A stretch of DNA of 64,000 bases, taken from the NCBI RefSeq assembly GCF_027627575.1, contig NZ_CP114065.1, forward strand, positions 4,092,001 through 4,156,000, in the 5' to 3' direction. The notes under the pieces were generated by a model that was given only the letters and a program-made list of their open reading frames with translations, searched no databases and was not told the DNA's origin. Both the position numbers and the translations under genes were made by a program. This document shows, piece after piece, positions 8,395 through 16,615 of this stretch; position 1 is the stretch's first letter, and each line of letters opens with the position of its first letter. This DNA comes from Kribbella sp. CA-293567 (GTDB taxonomy: Bacteria; Actinomycetota; Actinomycetes; Propionibacteriales; Kribbellaceae).

Positions 8395-9954
8395 TCAGTC
8401 GATCGGCCATTCGTGCACCGGCAGGTTCTCGTGCATGTGGTCGCGGTACCGGCGCAGCATTCCGCGGAGCGCGTCCTTGCGGCCGTGCGATCCCTTTGTG
8501 TACAGCCGGTGGAACTCCTCGGCCTGCCAGGAGGCGCCGTTGCGGTTGGTCAGGCAGCGTTGCTCGATGATGCCCAGCAGGCGGTCCCGGACCGCGGCGT
8601 CGACGCCCCACTGGTCCAGGCCCTGTGATGCCAGCGGCAACAGCCGCCGCAGGACCAGCTCGGTCGCCCGGGCGGTGCCGACGCCGGGCCAGAACACCTC
8701 GGCGTCGATGCCCTGCCGGGCCGCCTCGTGGAAGTTCTCCTCCGCGGCGCTGAACGACATCTGCGACCAGATCGGCCGTTCGTCGTCGGCCAGGGCGCGG
8801 ACCAGGCCGAAGTAGAAGGCGCCGTTGGCCATCGTGTCGACCACGGTGGGGCCGGCCGGCAGCACCCGGTTCTCGACCCGCAGATGCGGCTTCTCCCGGA
8901 CAACGTCGTACACCGGACGGTTCCAGCGGTAGATCGTCCCGTTGTGCAGCCGCAACTCCGAAAGGGCCGGGGTGTCGCCCCGGTCCAGCACGGCGATCGG
9001 ATCCTCGTCGGAGGTGACCGGCAGCAGCGCCGGGTAGTAGCGGGAGTTCTCCTCGAACAGGTCGAAGATCGAGGTGATCCAGCGTTCACCGAACCAGACC
9101 CGTGGCCGGACGCCCTGCGTCTTCAGTTCGTGCGTGCGGGTGTCGGCGGCCTGCTCGAACAACGCGATCCGGGTCTCGCGCATCAGTTCCTTGCCGAACA
9201 GGAACGGCGAGTTGGCACCGATCGCGAGCTGGACGCCGGAGATCGCCTGGGCCGCGTTCCAGTAGCGCGGGAACGCCTCGGGCGTGACCTGCAGGTGGAA
9301 CTGCGTCGAGGTACAGGCGGCCTCGGGCACGATGCTGTCCGCGGTCACCTGCAGCCGCTCGATCCCGTCGATCGCGATCTGCACGTCCTCGCCGCGGGCC
9401 TGGAAGATCTGGTCGTTCAGCAGCGCGTACCGCGGATTGGTGCTGAGCGCCTCGCGGTGGATGTGCTCGGTCAGCAGGGTCGGCAGGATCCCGACCACCA
9501 CCATCGACGAGCCGGTCCGCTGCGCCTTCTCCTCGGCGGCGTTCAGGCTGGCCCGGATGGACTCCTCCATCCGCACCAGGCCGGTGCCGTCGATCTTGCC
9601 CGGTGGCACGTTGATCTCGATGTTGAACTGGCCGAGCTCGGTCTGGAACGCGTCGTCCTCGATCGCGCTCAGCACCTCGGAGTTCTTGAACGCCGGGTCG
9701 CAGAACTCGTCGACCAGGTTCAGCTCGATCTCGATCCCGGTCATCGGTTTCTCGGCCTCGAACCGCGACTCGCGCAACATCCGCGCGAACGCGTCCAGAT
9801 TGCGATGGACCTGGTTGCGGAACGCGGTCCGATCCGCTCGGGTGAACTCGACCCGGTCGACTTCTTCGCCCATCTGCGCCTCCCCTGTCGCCTGCGTTGC
9901 CTCAGTCTGCCCGACCGACGCCTGTTCCGTGTGCCCACTCGCGTCGCTGCTCAT
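8395..9954 (-). CDS. GCS2-family glutamate-cysteine ligase-like protein
   Basis: ATP-dependent carboxylate-amine ligase of the GCS2 family, 519 residues. The N-terminal core has the metal-binding acidic motif TGIEIELNLVD (about residues 70-80) and the paired GQFNIEINVPP strand that coordinates Mg-ATP in glutamate-cysteine ligases. The remainder (LRVENRVLPAGPTVVDTMANG and HGRKDALRGMLRRY) is typical of the long actinobacterial homologues. Family members make gamma-glutamylcysteine (glutathione or ergothioneine precursors) or related amides. The real substrate here is not shown by sequence. It starts 22 bp downstream of the metallo-beta-lactamase gene on the same strand, so the two are probably one operon. 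Confidence 0.85.
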   Translation of the reverse strand: MSSDASGHTEQASVGQTEATQATGEAQMGEEVDRVEFTRADRTAFRNQVHRNLDAFARMLRESRFEAEKPMTGIEIELNLVDEFCDPAFKNSEVLSAIEDDAFQTELGQFNIEINVPPGKIDGTGLVRMEESIRASLNAAEEKAQRTGSSMVVVGILPTLLTEHIHREALSTNPRYALLNDQIFQARGEDVQIAIDGIERLQVTADSIVPEAACTSTQFHLQVTPEAFPRYWNAAQAISGVQLAIGANSPFLFGKELMRETRIALFEQAADTRTHELKTQGVRPRVWFGERWITSIFDLFEENSRYYPALLPVTSDEDPIAVLDRGDTPALSELRLHNGTIYRWNRPVYDVVREKPHLRVENRVLPAGPTVVDTMANGAFYFGLVRALADDERPIWSQMSFSAAEENFHEAARQGIDAEVFWPGVGTARATELVLRRLLPLASQGLDQWGVDAAVRDRLLGIIEQRCLTNRNGASWQAEEFHRLYTKGSHGRKDALRGMLRRYRDHMHENLPVHEWPID

Positions 9955-9976
9955 CCCCTGGTCACTCCCCCGGTGT

Positions 9977-10744
9977 TCACCGGGGGAAGACGATGAAGTG
10001 CTCCCTCACCACCCGCCGCGGCTCGGGCCCGGCCTCCGCGAGTACCGCGGCCAGCTCGGCCAGTACGGCGGACCGCAGCGCCAGCTCGTGTTCTCCCGGA
10101 TGCCGGTCGGCGCCCATCGCGAAGTCCGCGCCGGCCTGATCCGTCATCTCGATGTGCGCACCGAGCACCAGCTCGACCGGATTGCCCGTGGCCACGAACT
10201 CCGCCAGCCGCGCGACACTCGCCCGATACGCCGCCCAGTCGGTCACGTACAACCGGCCTGGGTAGAGCGAGTCTCCGGTGAGCAGCAACCGCGTCGACCG
10301 GTCGTAGAACGCCAGGTCGGTCGTGTGATGACCGGGAATCGGGATGATGTCGAGGGTCCGCTCCCCCAGCTCGAACTGCACGATCTGGTCCGGCCAGGCG
10401 GTGATACCGAAGTACTCCGCGACCTCCTCGGCCGACGTGCCGACCACGTGGTCGAACTGTGCGTCGCCACCGATGTGATCGCCGTGACCGTGAGTGTGGG
10501 CGACCACCAACTCCAGCTCGTGCCCGGACAGCAACTCGTCGACGACGGCACGGAGGTCGGCATGGCCGGTGCCGGTGTCGAGCAGCAGCGCTCGTTCCGA
10601 GCCGAGCAGCAGGTAGCAGAACGGGCCCTCGAAGTTGGTGCGCAGGGCTTGCCGGATGATCGCCGTCCGGTCGTCGTACCAGTGCACCTGGTGCTCGGGG
10701 CCACTGGTCGTCGTGCCGTCGTCCCAGGCGGGGAAAGTGGTCAT
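9977..10744 (-). CDS. metallo-beta-lactamase-fold hydrolase
   Basis: 255-residue MBL-fold hydrolase. The zinc-binding signature THGHGDHIGG, the later GHH (IPGHHTTDL) and the TGDSLYPG aspartate supply the binuclear metal ligands; a final His is in LGAHIEM. The family includes glyoxalase II and many lactonases and thioesterases. The frame is open far upstream, across the opposite-strand dinB gene, but the ATG at 10744 begins the conserved domain and lies in the short divergent spacer with dinB. Sharing an operon with a GCS2 ligase makes a thiol-ester or glyoxalase-like role attractive but unproven. Confidence 0.85.
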   Translation of the reverse strand: MTTFPAWDDGTTTSGPEHQVHWYDDRTAIIRQALRTNFEGPFCYLLLGSERALLLDTGTGHADLRAVVDELLSGHELELVVAHTHGHGDHIGGDAQFDHVVGTSAEEVAEYFGITAWPDQIVQFELGERTLDIIPIPGHHTTDLAFYDRSTRLLLTGDSLYPGRLYVTDWAAYRASVARLAEFVATGNPVELVLGAHIEMTDQAGADFAMGADRHPGEHELALRSAVLAELAAVLAEAGPEPRRVVREHFIVFPR

Positions 10745-10792
10745 GCACCGATCCTGACAGGAATTGTCGGCGGCTCCGGGGAGACTGGGTCC

Positions 10793-12151
10793 GTGCGTAC
10801 CGATCCGTCCGTCCTGCACGTCGACCTGGATGCGTTCTTCGCGGCGGTCGAGCAGCGGGACAAGCCCTCCCTGCGCGGCAAACCCGTCGTCGTGGGCGGT
10901 ATCGGCCTGCGCGGCGTTGTCTCGACCGCGTCCTACGAGGCCCGCAGGTACGGTGTCCGCTCGGCGATGTCGACCGCCGAGGCGCGCTCGCGCTGCCCGC
11001 ACGCGGCGTACCTGGGGACGCGGTTCGAGGTCTACCGGATCACCAGCCAGGCAGTGATGGCGCAGATGCGCGCGCTGTCCCCGCTGGTCGAGCCGCTGTC
11101 GCTGGACGAGGCGTTCGTGGATCTGGCCGCGGCCGGGCTGAGCAACCTGACCGTCGACGACGTCGAGGCGATCGCGAACGATCTCAAGGCGGCCATCACG
11201 CAGGCCAGCGGCGGGCTGACCGCGTCCGTCGGGGCGGGCACCTCCAAGCTGATCGCGAAGATCGCCAGCGATCTCGACAAGCCGAACGGGGTCGTCGTCG
11301 TGCCGCCCGGCACCGAGGCCGAGTTCCTCGCGCCGATGCAGGTGACGGTGATTCCGGGCGTCGGCCCGGCGACCGCGCAGCGGCTGAGCATGGCAGGCGT
11401 CCGGACGGTCGGCGACCTGCAGCAGCTCGACGAGGACGAGCTGATCCGGCAGGTCGGCTCGGCGCACGGGTCGAGCCTGCACCGGCTCGCGACGGCCTCC
11501 GACCACCGGCCGGTGGTGAGCGACCGGGAGACCAAGTCGGTCAGCGTGGAGGACACCTTCGAGACCGACATCATCGACCGGTCGTTGCTGGCGGCCATCG
11601 GCGACCGGATGGCGCACCGCGTCTCGGAGCGGCTGCAGAAGGCGCAGCTGTCCGGCCGGACGGTGACCGTGAAGACCCGGATGCACGACTTCACCACGCA
11701 CACCCGCTCGTCGACCCTGGCCGGTCCCACCGACGACCCACGAGTGATCGCCCGGGTCGCCCGGCGGCTGCTCGAGGGCAGCGACATCTCCGGGGGGATC
11801 CGGTTGCTCGGGGTCGGTGTCTCGTCCCTGGCCGACTGGATCCAGGACGACCTGTTCACCGAGAGCGAGCACGAGGAAGTTCCCGCCGAGCTGATCGACC
11901 TGCCCGAGCGGCCCCGCGAGCGGGACGTCGGCTACTTCCCGGGTCAGGACGTGGTGCACACGCAGTACGGCGAGGGCTGGGTCTGGGGCTCCGGCCGTGG
12001 CCGGGTCACCGTCCGGTTCGAGACCGCGTCGACGCCGCCGGGCCCGGTCCGCACCTTCGCGGTGACCGACCCGGAGCTGACCAAAGCACCGGTTCCGGGC
12101 GGCGAAGAGGACAAAACCGACGAAACCGGCCAAGATGGGCCGAATGACTGA
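10793..12151 (+). CDS. dinB: DNA polymerase IV (Y-family)
   Basis: Translesion DNA polymerase of 452 residues. It has the palm motif VDLDAFFAAVEQ with the metal-binding aspartate, the YEARRYGVRSAM finger motif, the catalytic SLDEAFVDL motif, the HhH thumb (IPGVGPATAQRL) and the little-finger domain. A C-terminal extension after about residue 370 (VVHTQYGEGWVWGSGRGRVTVRF) is common in actinobacterial DinB and absent from the E. coli enzyme. The GTG start at 10793 opens directly on the conserved N-terminus. No LexA box was seen in the 48-bp divergent spacer, so it may not be SOS-controlled from here. Confidence 0.95.
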   Translation: MRTDPSVLHVDLDAFFAAVEQRDKPSLRGKPVVVGGIGLRGVVSTASYEARRYGVRSAMSTAEARSRCPHAAYLGTRFEVYRITSQAVMAQMRALSPLVEPLSLDEAFVDLAAAGLSNLTVDDVEAIANDLKAAITQASGGLTASVGAGTSKLIAKIASDLDKPNGVVVVPPGTEAEFLAPMQVTVIPGVGPATAQRLSMAGVRTVGDLQQLDEDELIRQVGSAHGSSLHRLATASDHRPVVSDRETKSVSVEDTFETDIIDRSLLAAIGDRMAHRVSERLQKAQLSGRTVTVKTRMHDFTTHTRSSTLAGPTDDPRVIARVARRLLEGSDISGGIRLLGVGVSSLADWIQDDLFTESEHEEVPAELIDLPERPRERDVGYFPGQDVVHTQYGEGWVWGSGRGRVTVRFETASTPPGPVRTFAVTDPELTKAPVPGGEEDKTDETGQDGPND

Positions 12152-13103
12152 CGTCCGCGGCGGGGTGTACCCGTTCTGCCGAGCCTGCACCGCGTCGTCG
12201 ACGGCCTGGCGCGCGCCGGACCCGATCACCCGGCTGAGCGGGGTCGGCAGCCGCTTCTACGGTCACCGCGACGTCTGCGCGGACTGCGGATCCTCCGTGC
12301 GCACGCTGTACTCGACCTTCCTGCTGCTCCCGGTCGCCAACCGCGGGCGGTTCCGGATCATCAGGACCGGTGGCCGCAGCTACGTCGGCCGCAGGCTGCT
12401 CGACCGGCCGATGGCCGTCCCGAGCCTGCCGCGGCAGGACCCGCCGGCCTCGGAGTTCAGGAACCACCCCGAGCTGGTCGACGCGACGTACGAGCAGGCC
12501 GAGGCACACTGGGCCGCTCGCGACTCGGCCGGCGCTCTCCCCCTCTACGAAGCTTCGCTCGCCGCCTGCGAAAAGGTCCTCAGGGCCGACGATCCAGCCA
12601 CGTTGCAGGTGCGGCTGCGGGTCGCCCAGGCGCTGCTGGCGACCGGTGACTACGCCGCGGCGATCGGCTGGTTCGAGCTCGTCACACCCCAACTCGTCCG
12701 GGTTTTCGGAGCCGATCACGACCTGCCCAGGGTCGCGGTCGAAGGCGTGACCGGCGCTCAGTTGATGGTCGGCGGACCCAGGGCCGAGATGAAGTTGCTC
12801 GCCACCCTGCTCGACCAGGACGAGAAGACCTTGGGCCGAAAGCACCCGAAGGTACTGCGGACCCGTGCCGCGCTCGGCCGGGCGACGATGTTCGCCGGCC
12901 AGTACGGCGCCGCCGTTCAGGTGCTGGAGACAACGGTTGCCGACAGCATCGACGGGCTGGGCGCCGACCACCCGGACACGCTCATCTTCGGCAGCATCCT
13001 GCTGGAGGCCTGCGACACCGCCGACAGCCGCGGCAAGAAGAAGGACCGCGAACTGGCCGCGACGGCCCGCGACCGCTGGACGCTAGCCCCGAAGGCGGAC
13101 TGA
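12144..13103 (+). CDS. tetratricopeptide-repeat protein with N-terminal Cys motifs
   Basis: 319-residue protein of unknown role. The N-terminus has FCRAC and VCADC pairs about 37 residues apart that could bind one zinc ion. The rest consists of degenerate TPR helices (LPLYEASLAACEKVL, AAIGWFELVTPQLVRVFG, GAAVQVLETTVADSIDGLGADHPDTL) of the kind found in the Fis/NPHP-type TPR proteins of actinobacteria. TPRs usually mount protein partners. ATG at 12144 overlaps the dinB stop (ATGACTGA), suggesting coupling; ATG at 12135 is an alternative. The 3' end overlaps the opposite-strand DDAH gene by 21 bp. Confidence 0.78.
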   Translation: MTDVRGGVYPFCRACTASSTAWRAPDPITRLSGVGSRFYGHRDVCADCGSSVRTLYSTFLLLPVANRGRFRIIRTGGRSYVGRRLLDRPMAVPSLPRQDPPASEFRNHPELVDATYEQAEAHWAARDSAGALPLYEASLAACEKVLRADDPATLQVRLRVAQALLATGDYAAAIGWFELVTPQLVRVFGADHDLPRVAVEGVTGAQLMVGGPRAEMKLLATLLDQDEKTLGRKHPKVLRTRAALGRATMFAGQYGAAVQVLETTVADSIDGLGADHPDTLIFGSILLEACDTADSRGKKKDRELAATARDRWTLAPKAD

Positions 13104-13850
13104 CAAGCAGGTCACGCAGCCCTCGAGCTTCTCGAACTCGCTGATGTCGACCACGACCGGCGTGTAGCCGCGCTCGCGGAACAGCGCCGCGGTCCGGGGC
13201 GCGGAGGCGGCCATCAGCAACCGGTCCTCCCCCAGCAGGACCACGTGCGCGCCGCCCTCCTCCGGTACGGCGAGGAACTTCGGGAAGGCCGCCGGGTTGT
13301 CGGTGAGCGGCTCGTACCCGATCACCGTGCCGTCCGGCAACGCGGTCACCGCCGACTTCAGGTGCAGCACCTTCTCCACCGGTACCGCGACCACCTCGGC
13401 GCCGAGCGGCGCGAAGTACTGGCGGAGCTGGTCGACACCGGCCTGGTTCGTGCGGCCGCCGAGTCCGGCGTACACGGTGGTGCCGACCTTGAGGATGTCG
13501 CCGCCGTCCATCGTGCCCGGGTCGGTGATGTGCGCGATCCGGTAGCCCTGGGCCGCCACGGTGCGCTCGGCCTCGGCCGCCTCCGGGCGTCGCTCGTCGG
13601 CTCCGGCCCGGGCGATCACCGCAAGGTCCTGATAGACGACCATGGTGTCCTCGACGAAGACGCCGTCCGGGCAGTCGTCCGCAGGCGGGACCTCGATACA
13701 GCTCCAGCCGGCCTCAGTGAGCACGTCGACGTACTGCTGCCACTGCTGGACCGCGAGGTCGGCATCGACCGGGACGCGGTCCAGGTGGGTGAGCAGACCC
13801 TCTGCCAGGCGGGGGCTCGGACGGCGGACAAGTGCGCGGACGGTGGCCAT
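13083..13850 (-). CDS. ddaH: dimethylarginine dimethylaminohydrolase (amidinotransferase superfamily)
   Basis: Hydrolyses N-methylated arginines to citrulline and methylamines. The 255-residue protein shows the guanidine-modifying fold with substrate-binding acids in DGVFVEDTMVV, the MDGGDILKVG loop, the catalytic His in HLKSAVTAL, and the nucleophile Cys in the C-terminal GCVTCLSVRLR (Cys248 most likely, Cys245 nearby). It is about the usual length for bacterial DDAH. The start is ATG at 13850. An arginine deiminase or an N-succinylarginine role is less likely because of length and the C-terminal motif. It is convergent with the TPR gene. Confidence 0.9.
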   Translation of the reverse strand: MATVRALVRRPSPRLAEGLLTHLDRVPVDADLAVQQWQQYVDVLTEAGWSCIEVPPADDCPDGVFVEDTMVVYQDLAVIARAGADERRPEAAEAERTVAAQGYRIAHITDPGTMDGGDILKVGTTVYAGLGGRTNQAGVDQLRQYFAPLGAEVVAVPVEKVLHLKSAVTALPDGTVIGYEPLTDNPAAFPKFLAVPEEGGAHVVLLGEDRLLMAASAPRTAALFRERGYTPVVVDISEFEKLEGCVTCLSVRLRG

Positions 13851-13950
13851 GAGCGCAGGCTAACCCGACCGGGTGCGCAGCACCGCGCATGAGGTCAGGC
13901 GGCCGCGGGTACCAGAGGCAGACAGTGGTTCGAATTTGGAGGACGTGAGT

Positions 13951-14472
13951 ATGCCGAAGATCCTGCAGCAGACCGGTGGCGACGTGGTGGAGGCCATCCT
14001 GGCCGACCATCGCTGGTTCGAGGAGGCCCTGCGCGAGCTGCGCGACGTCCAAGCCGACCGGGCCGCCGTGCTCGCGGATCTGGCCACCGTGCTGATCGCG
14101 CACGCGGAGGCCGAGGAGTCGAAGGTCTATCCGTCGCTGAAGAACCGGCACGCGATCGACGCCGAGGAGGTCGAGCACTCCGAGCACGAGCACGACGAGG
14201 GCAACGAGGCGCTGCTCGCGCTGATGGAGGTCGAGGACCCCGCCAGCGAGGAGTTCGGCGAGAAGACCCACGAGCTGTCCGAGGCGTTGTCCCATCACCT
14301 GGACGAGGAGGAGCGCGACGTGCTCAACCCGGCCAGGACCGACATCGACCAGAGCGTCCGGGTCGAGCTCGGCGAGGCCTTCGCCGAGGAACGGGCCCGG
14401 CTGATCGAGAACGACTGCGGTTCGATCGAGAACGTGCGCAAGCTGGTCGAGGCAGCCAAGAAGAAGGACTGA
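13951..14472 (+). CDS. hemerythrin-like HHE-domain protein
   Basis: 173-residue four-helix HHE protein that can hold a di-iron centre for oxygen, NO or iron handling. Candidate ligands are His/Glu in ADHRWFEE, HAEAEESKVYP, VEHSEHEHDEGNEALL and HHLDEEERDVL. The highly acidic middle helix is typical. The start is chosen as ATG 13951, which has GGAGG eight bases upstream; the frame is open further 5' but without a ribosome-binding site. It is divergent from ddaH across a 100-bp spacer and followed by strong hairpins. Confidence 0.9.
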   Translation: MPKILQQTGGDVVEAILADHRWFEEALRELRDVQADRAAVLADLATVLIAHAEAEESKVYPSLKNRHAIDAEEVEHSEHEHDEGNEALLALMEVEDPASEEFGEKTHELSEALSHHLDEEERDVLNPARTDIDQSVRVELGEAFAEERARLIENDCGSIENVRKLVEAAKKKD

Positions 14473-14481
14473 ACCGCCCGG

Positions 14482-14506
14482 CCGGGCCCGGTGCCCCCGG
14501 GCCCGG
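14482..14506. terminator. GC-only hairpin after the hemerythrin gene
   Basis: Perfect 10-bp stem (CCGGGCCCGG twice, itself palindromic) around a 5-nt loop, 10 bp past the stop codon at 14472. Confidence 0.5.
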
Positions 14507-14560
14507 TGGGCCGCCCACCGCCGGCTCGGCGGGGTGCTGCGGTGGAGCCTGCAACCTTGA

Positions 14561-14606
14561 GCACGGGCCAGTCGCCAGAATCGGCGTCAGTGCGACTGGC
14601 CCGTGC
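14561..14606. terminator. bidirectional hairpin between convergent genes
   Basis: Perfect 15-bp stem (GCACGGGCCAGTCGC and complement) with a 16-nt loop, 24 bp before the stop codon of the convergent MBL gene. It can serve as a terminator from either side. Confidence 0.65.
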
Positions 14607-14629
14607 CCAAGGATGCGGGACCCAGAAGT

Positions 14630-15361
14630 TCACAGGGTGATTCTGAGCCCTTCGGCGGCGGCTATGACTTCGCCCGGGAAGATCCGCTGGGCTTCGGACA
14701 CCGAGATCGCCCGGTCCGAGCCCGGCCAGAAGTGGGTCAGGAGAAGCTTCCGCGCGCCGGCGGCGGCTGTCGCCGCTTCGCCGGCTGTCATCACGTAACG
14801 CGGTGTGCTCCGGGGTGATGAGCCCTGCAGAGTAGCGTCGCAGATGAAAAGGTCGGCTCCGGCGGCCAACGCAGCGGCCTCTGGACCAGGGCCGCTGTCG
14901 CCCGTGTAGGCGACCGTGAGCTCTGGCGTGCTCAAGCGAACACCGAGGTTCGTCACGTAGTGCGGCAAGAGCGTCGTTCCCAGGCGAAACGGTCCGATGG
15001 TGGTCGACTCGGCGAGGTCGCGTACGTCGAACACCGTCGCGGGGTCGGGGTGCGGCTCGAGCGTCCGGAGTACATCGAGAACGCCAGGGGGACAGTAGAG
15101 CGGGATCGGCGCGGCCTCGCGGGCCAGGTAGTGGCGGACGCGGGCGAGCGCGCTCACGTCGACGCAGTGGTCGGGGTGCTGGTGGGTCACGATCACTGCG
15201 TCGACCGCCCCCTCGGGGCAGTGCTTCAGCAGTTGCGGCAGGGTGGCGTAGCCGAGGTCGAGCACGATCTTGAACCCGTCGTACTCGAGCAGGAATCCCG
15301 CGCACGCCCGGCCCGGCTCGGGCCACGCGCCGCACGAGCCGAGAACGGTCAGCGACCTCAT
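14630..15361 (-). CDS. MBL-fold metallohydrolase (ribonuclease Z-like)
   Basis: 243-residue metallo-beta-lactamase-fold protein. It opens with the beta-strand SLTVLGSCGAWPEPG and has the metal motif THQHPDHCVD, the downstream TGDSGPGP aspartate, and a final His in LLLTHFWPG. This arrangement is that of the RNase Z/phosphodiesterase branch, but it is shorter than true tRNase Z and lacks an obvious exosite, so an RNA substrate is not established. ATG at 15361 overlaps the yccF-type stop by four bases (ATGA), tying it to the upstream operon. Confidence 0.85.
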   Translation of the reverse strand: MRSLTVLGSCGAWPEPGRACAGFLLEYDGFKIVLDLGYATLPQLLKHCPEGAVDAVIVTHQHPDHCVDVSALARVRHYLAREAAPIPLYCPPGVLDVLRTLEPHPDPATVFDVRDLAESTTIGPFRLGTTLLPHYVTNLGVRLSTPELTVAYTGDSGPGPEAAALAAGADLFICDATLQGSSPRSTPRYVMTAGEAATAAAGARKLLLTHFWPGSDRAISVSEAQRIFPGEVIAAAEGLRITL

Positions 15362-15750
15362 CGACCGGCGAAGGCCAGATCGCTGGGGACGATGTCCTTG
15401 CCGAGCGGGAGCAGGGAGACCGGGATCAGCTTGAAGTTGGCCAGGCCGAGTGGGATGCCGATGATCGTCAGGCAGAGCGCGATCCCGGTGGCCAGGTGAC
15501 CGAGGGCGAGCCACCAGCCGGCGAAGATCACCCAGATCACGTTGCCGAGGACCGAGCCGGCGCCCGCGCCTGGCTTGTCCACGACGGTCCGGCCGAACGG
15601 CCAGAGCGCGTAGCCGGCGATCCGGAACGACGCGATGCCGAACGGGATCGTGACGATCAGCAGGCAGCAGATCAGCCCGGCGACGACGTAACCGACGGCC
15701 AGCCAGAAGCCGGCCAGCACCAGCCAGATCAGGTTCAGAAGCGTTCTCAT
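15358..15750 (-). CDS. YccF-family inner-membrane protein
   Basis: 130-residue protein made of two tandem YccF repeats, each with a pair of hydrophobic helices and the signature IPFGIASFRIAGYALWPFGR, then IIGIPLGLANFKLIPVSLLPLG. In other bacteria yccF lies near the inner-membrane protein yccS, but its function is unknown. It overlaps its upstream neighbour (alpha/beta hydrolase) and its downstream neighbour (MBL protein) by four bases each, so all are translationally coupled. Confidence 0.9.
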   Translation of the reverse strand: MRTLLNLIWLVLAGFWLAVGYVVAGLICCLLIVTIPFGIASFRIAGYALWPFGRTVVDKPGAGAGSVLGNVIWVIFAGWWLALGHLATGIALCLTIIGIPLGLANFKLIPVSLLPLGKDIVPSDLAFAGR

Positions 15751-16610
15751 GTCCTCCAGCCTGCCACCCGGCGGGTGTGCTCGAGGGTCAGCCGGGCCAC
15801 CAGTCCGGGATTGTTCCGGGGTAACCAGTGGCCACCCCTGACCACCTGCACGCTCAGGTTCGGGGCCCAGCGCCCGACGTCGGTCTGCAGCGGCGTCGTC
15901 ACGAACGCGTCCCCGTCCGGCGAAACAGCCAGCACCGGTACGCCGGTTCGCCGCTCGCGCGGCCGGAGCAGCCTCGGCAGGACGTTCGCCCGGTACAGCT
16001 GCAGCCCGTTGACGTAGTCGGCCAGAGAGCGCTCACTGGGATCGGGGCTGCTACCGCCGGCACTGCGTTCCAGCCGGCCGAAAACGCGATGCGCCCAGCC
16101 TTTCCGCCATCCTCGCTCCGGCAGCCAGGGCAGCTGGAAATAGAAGACGTACCAAGAGTGGGCCAGCTGTTTCAGTCCAGCGGGTGACAGCCCGCGCCGC
16201 CGGAAGAAGTGGCCCGCATGGTCCAGAGAGGGCCCGGAGATCGACACGAACGAGGCGATCCGGCCGGCCAGCCGCTCGCTGGTGACGAAGTGCCACGCCT
16301 GGATCGAGCCCCAGTCGTGCGCGAGCAACTGGACCGGCTGGTCGGGGGCGACCGCGTCGAGGACCGCGGTGAAGTCCTCCTCCAGCCGGTCCAACTCGTA
16401 CGCCGAGCGCTGCCGCGGCTGGTCCGACTGCCCCGCGCCACGGACGTCGTACGCGACGACACGGAAGTGCTCGGCCAGCCTGCTCGCGACGTCGCGCCAG
16501 AGTCCGGCGTTGTCCGGGTAGCCGTGCACGCAGACCAGCACGGGCGCGGTCGGCTCGCCGTACTCGTGGACGGCGATGCGGGTGCCGTCGGCACTGGTCA
16601 CTCGGCGCAC
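15747..16610 (-). CDS. alpha/beta-hydrolase, epoxide hydrolase-like
   Basis: 287-residue hydrolase with the oxyanion strand VCVHGYPDN, the nucleophile elbow LLAHDWGSIQAW (Asp nucleophile as in epoxide hydrolases and dehalogenases, not Ser), the late acid in SPDGDAFVTT and the catalytic His in VRGGHWLPRNNP. The HDWG elbow plus proximity to an SDR gene recalls mycobacterial EphD, in which such a hydrolase is fused to an SDR domain; here the two are separate genes of one operon. GTG at 16610 is the start, five bases after the upstream gene's stop. The substrate is probably a lipid epoxide or ester (inference). Confidence 0.87.
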   Translation of the reverse strand: MRRVTSADGTRIAVHEYGEPTAPVLVCVHGYPDNAGLWRDVASRLAEHFRVVAYDVRGAGQSDQPRQRSAYELDRLEEDFTAVLDAVAPDQPVQLLAHDWGSIQAWHFVTSERLAGRIASFVSISGPSLDHAGHFFRRRGLSPAGLKQLAHSWYVFYFQLPWLPERGWRKGWAHRVFGRLERSAGGSSPDPSERSLADYVNGLQLYRANVLPRLLRPRERRTGVPVLAVSPDGDAFVTTPLQTDVGRWAPNLSVQVVRGGHWLPRNNPGLVARLTLEHTRRVAGWRT

Positions 16611-16615
16611 GGGAA

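Noticed and set aside
9977..12229. A 750-codon reading of the MBL gene extending across dinB
   Set aside because: The upstream part is antisense to dinB. The conserved MBL domain begins at ATG 10744 and the spacer to dinB is a natural divergent promoter.
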